From Paracentrotus lividus (taxonomy: Eukaryota > Echinodermata > Echinoidea > Camarodonta > Echinidae), in NCBI GenBank assembly GCA_940671915.1, contig CALNVZ010003434.1:2946719-3010718 (forward strand): a stretch of 64,000 nt of DNA, written 5' to 3'. Each line of letters begins with the position of its first letter. Position 1 is the stretch's first letter. The translations under genes and the position numbers were made by a program. Shown piece by piece: positions 37,901 to 40,900 of this stretch. The notes beneath the pieces were generated by a model. That model did no database searches. It saw only the letters and a list, made by a program, of their open reading frames with translations, and was not told where the DNA came from.

Positions 37901-40900
37901 AAGACCACCATCAATCCCAGCGGGCTCGTGGGGGTCGCGGCGGACCCAGGGGTAGAGGAAGAGGAAGAAACAGCTCAGGAGCTGTGGCTAACTCTCAGCC
38001 CTTTTGAAGAGGGGGGAAGCACCTCAGGTGACTTCCCATCAGCGTTTGGGGACCAAAGGGTACCGGTAGGGGGCCGTCTCCGGTACTTCCACTCAAAATG
38101 GGCATCAATCACAAACGATGTGTTCGTTCTTTCAGTAGTAAAAGACGGACTCCGAATAGAACTAGAGGAACCTCTTCCCGGAGGTGCTCTCAGAAGCCGT
38201 CAACCCATTCTATCTCCACTTTTCCAGGAGCACATATCCCAGGAAATTTCGGTTCTCCTGGAAAAGGAGGCGATAGAGGAGGTCGCAATCTACAAGAGTT
38301 TGTGCCTATCCCCCATTTTCGTGATCCCCAAACGCGGAGGCTCGCTGCGAGTCATCCTAAACATGAAGGCCATAAACAAATTCATAGTTCAGTCTCTTTT
38401 TCGCATGGACAATTTAGCAACAATTCTCCCCGCATTAGGAAATCAGGACCTAGCGGTATCAATAGACCTTCAGGACGCATACTTTCACGTTCCCATGCAT
38501 CCTTCAGCGAGAGATCTTCTAGGTTTCCAGTTCGGAGGGAAAACGTACAGATACAAGGCTCTCCCTTTCGGGCTCCGACCGGCTCCGAGGGTCTTCACCA
38601 GAATCATAGGGACCTTGATGTCATTCCTCAGAGGTCGGGGTCTAAGGATTTTTGCTTATCTGGACGACTGGATTTTGGTAGCGAACTCGGAGAAACGTCT
38701 CGAAGATCATCTGGAGTTTCTAATCCGCACTACTCAGGAGTTAGGCTTCATAATAAACTGGAAGAAGTCCGAACTGATCCCAACAAGTACGCCCACCTAC
38801 TTAGGAGCCAAACTGGACATCGCAAACAGTCTGGCGAGACCCAGCTTGGAAAGAGTAGAAGTTCTGACCAAACTAGCAACATCTATGATCTCAACGAGAA
38901 GAGTTCAAGCGCAAACTTGGCAAAGGTGGTTAGGTCACCTGGCAAGCCTAGTAGACTTGATCCCGGATTGCAGACTACTGATGAGACCTTTCCAGATTCA
39001 TCTTCTACATCATTTCAAGCCGAACATCAGTTCGCCTCGGAAGATGATCCCTATACCGTCAGAGATAAAAGATCTTATCCATCAATGGCTGGACAAGGAC
39101 TTCGTTCTCCAAGGGAAGCCGTTCACACGCCCCCTTCCGTCGGTCACTATAACCACAGACGCGTCTCAGATAGGCTGGGGAGGCCATTGTCAGGATCTCA
39201 TGATCGCAGGAGAATGGAATCTCCCAAGACCTCTACCGCATATAAACTACTTGGAATTACTAGCGGTATGGAAAGTGCTACTTCATTTCAGAGACCTGTG
39301 TATGAACCGGACAGTTCTAATCTTGACGGACAATACAGTAGTGATGTCGTACATAAATCGACAAGGAGGCACGCACTCGCTGACGTTGAACAGGCTAACG
39401 TTTCAACTGTGGAACTGGTGCAATTGAGAGAACATCTTTCCGATCGCCTCGCACATCCCAGGAGAGGAGAACGTGATAGCGGACTTCCTTTCAAGGGGAA
39501 AATGCCTTCCGTCAGAATGGACACTATCCCCACGGATCTTCTCGCAACTAAGCCGAAGATACGACCTCCAGATAGACCTCTTCGTGTCATCTATGAACAA
39601 CCAAGGAGTCTCTGTTGAAGAAATATGCAGAGCGGCCTACTGGAAAAGTCATAACTCATTCACAACATATTATTTGAAGGATGTTCCCACTACTGAGGGC
39701 AATTTTTCCATTGTGCCTATCAGGGGGCTACATCATCCATAGTCAACTAAACCTGTAAGGCTGTCCCTCCCCAGTACAATTTCGGTGCTGGTCGTATAGC
39801 AAAGTAGGCAAATATATAATTCTTTTGAAGTAAATCATAAAAATTATCACTAATTTTATTATTTACGATAAAGAATTATATATTTGCCTACAATCCCTCC
39901 CTCCATCCCCCGGTCCATTAACTACATGGATGACTTGGTGGAACGAGCAAAGAGGAAGATATTAGTAAGTTTAGTTGGCGGGTAGCCTATTGGGAGAGGG
40001 CGCCCTTTACATTTGGCGGGGGGTTTAGCTGATAGGACAATAGGGAAAAATTTTCTCGGGTTAAAGTATCGGTTGGCTAGCGATTCGAGGACGAATTAGC
40101 AAAGTAGGCAAATATATAATTCTTTATCGTAAATAATAAAATTAGTGATAATTTTTATGGTGATGGTGGTGGTGATGATGATGATGATGATGATAATGAT
40201 GGTGAGCTGATGCGTCAGAACAGTGACTACACTCACTTCTAATATAAATGGTTTATAAGAGGGGCTAATTAATTTGGGAAAAATAATATAAATATTGATG
40301 GCCCTAATGAGAATGATTAAGGTAGTGATCACACCAACCAAAGAGAAAAAATATGTAAACTCAAATACAATTCTCTTCAATAATACTCCACCTCTCCTTT
40401 GAACCCCCTACTGCAGAGTTGGTATACGATGACACATTTGCTGTCTGGGAGACCATATGGGCCGCTAAGCACTGTGCTTCTAGCCAGATGGTTCTCTTCA
40501 TAGCCCTAGCTCTGGTAGAATACTACAGGGATATCATTCTGGATAATAATATGGACTTTACCGATATCATCAAGTTCTTCAACGGTAAGTCAGACATCTC
40601 TTTTAAGCGGCCAGAAACCGTTGAACAGTGGACAATAACATATACGTCTTCTCCCATTCACCCTTACACACCAATTGTAAACACATGCAGTGCATTAGTC
40701 CGATGAACTGCAAGCAGGATGCAAGTACGTTTAAGTGAAATGGGAGAAGAAGTAGATGGCTTCAACCAGCATTCAGGAGTTGCTGTGCTCTTTAATGTTG
40801 ATGATTTCCACTGAGAGTCGGAAAGCTGTTATAGATATACTGGAGTAGGGGTTATGGTGAGAAAAAAAAGAAGAGAAGAACTGAACATGTTCCAAAGTTT

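Larger units (their letters stand above)
34691..40159 (+). mobile_element. DIRS-like tyrosine-recombinase retrotransposon, non-autonomous copy
   Basis: The element carries a gag-like ORF, an RT-RNase H ORF and a remnant of a tyrosine recombinase. It has inverted terminal repeats of about 190 bp and an internal complementary region. That order and those termini are diagnostic of DIRS elements, which integrate through a circular intermediate by a tyrosine recombinase and make no target-site duplication. The ends meet the flank at an ATG triplet within an ATG/GATGGT microsatellite. The element lies in sense orientation in the SGSM intron between 34,257 and 40,417. A stop codon in RNase H and the loss of most of the recombinase make it unable to move on its own. 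Confidence 0.93.

Noticed and set aside
38098..39618. 506-codon frame overlapping the DIRS RT
   Set aside because: It is a second frame of the RT-RNase H region. The protein motifs are all in the other frame.
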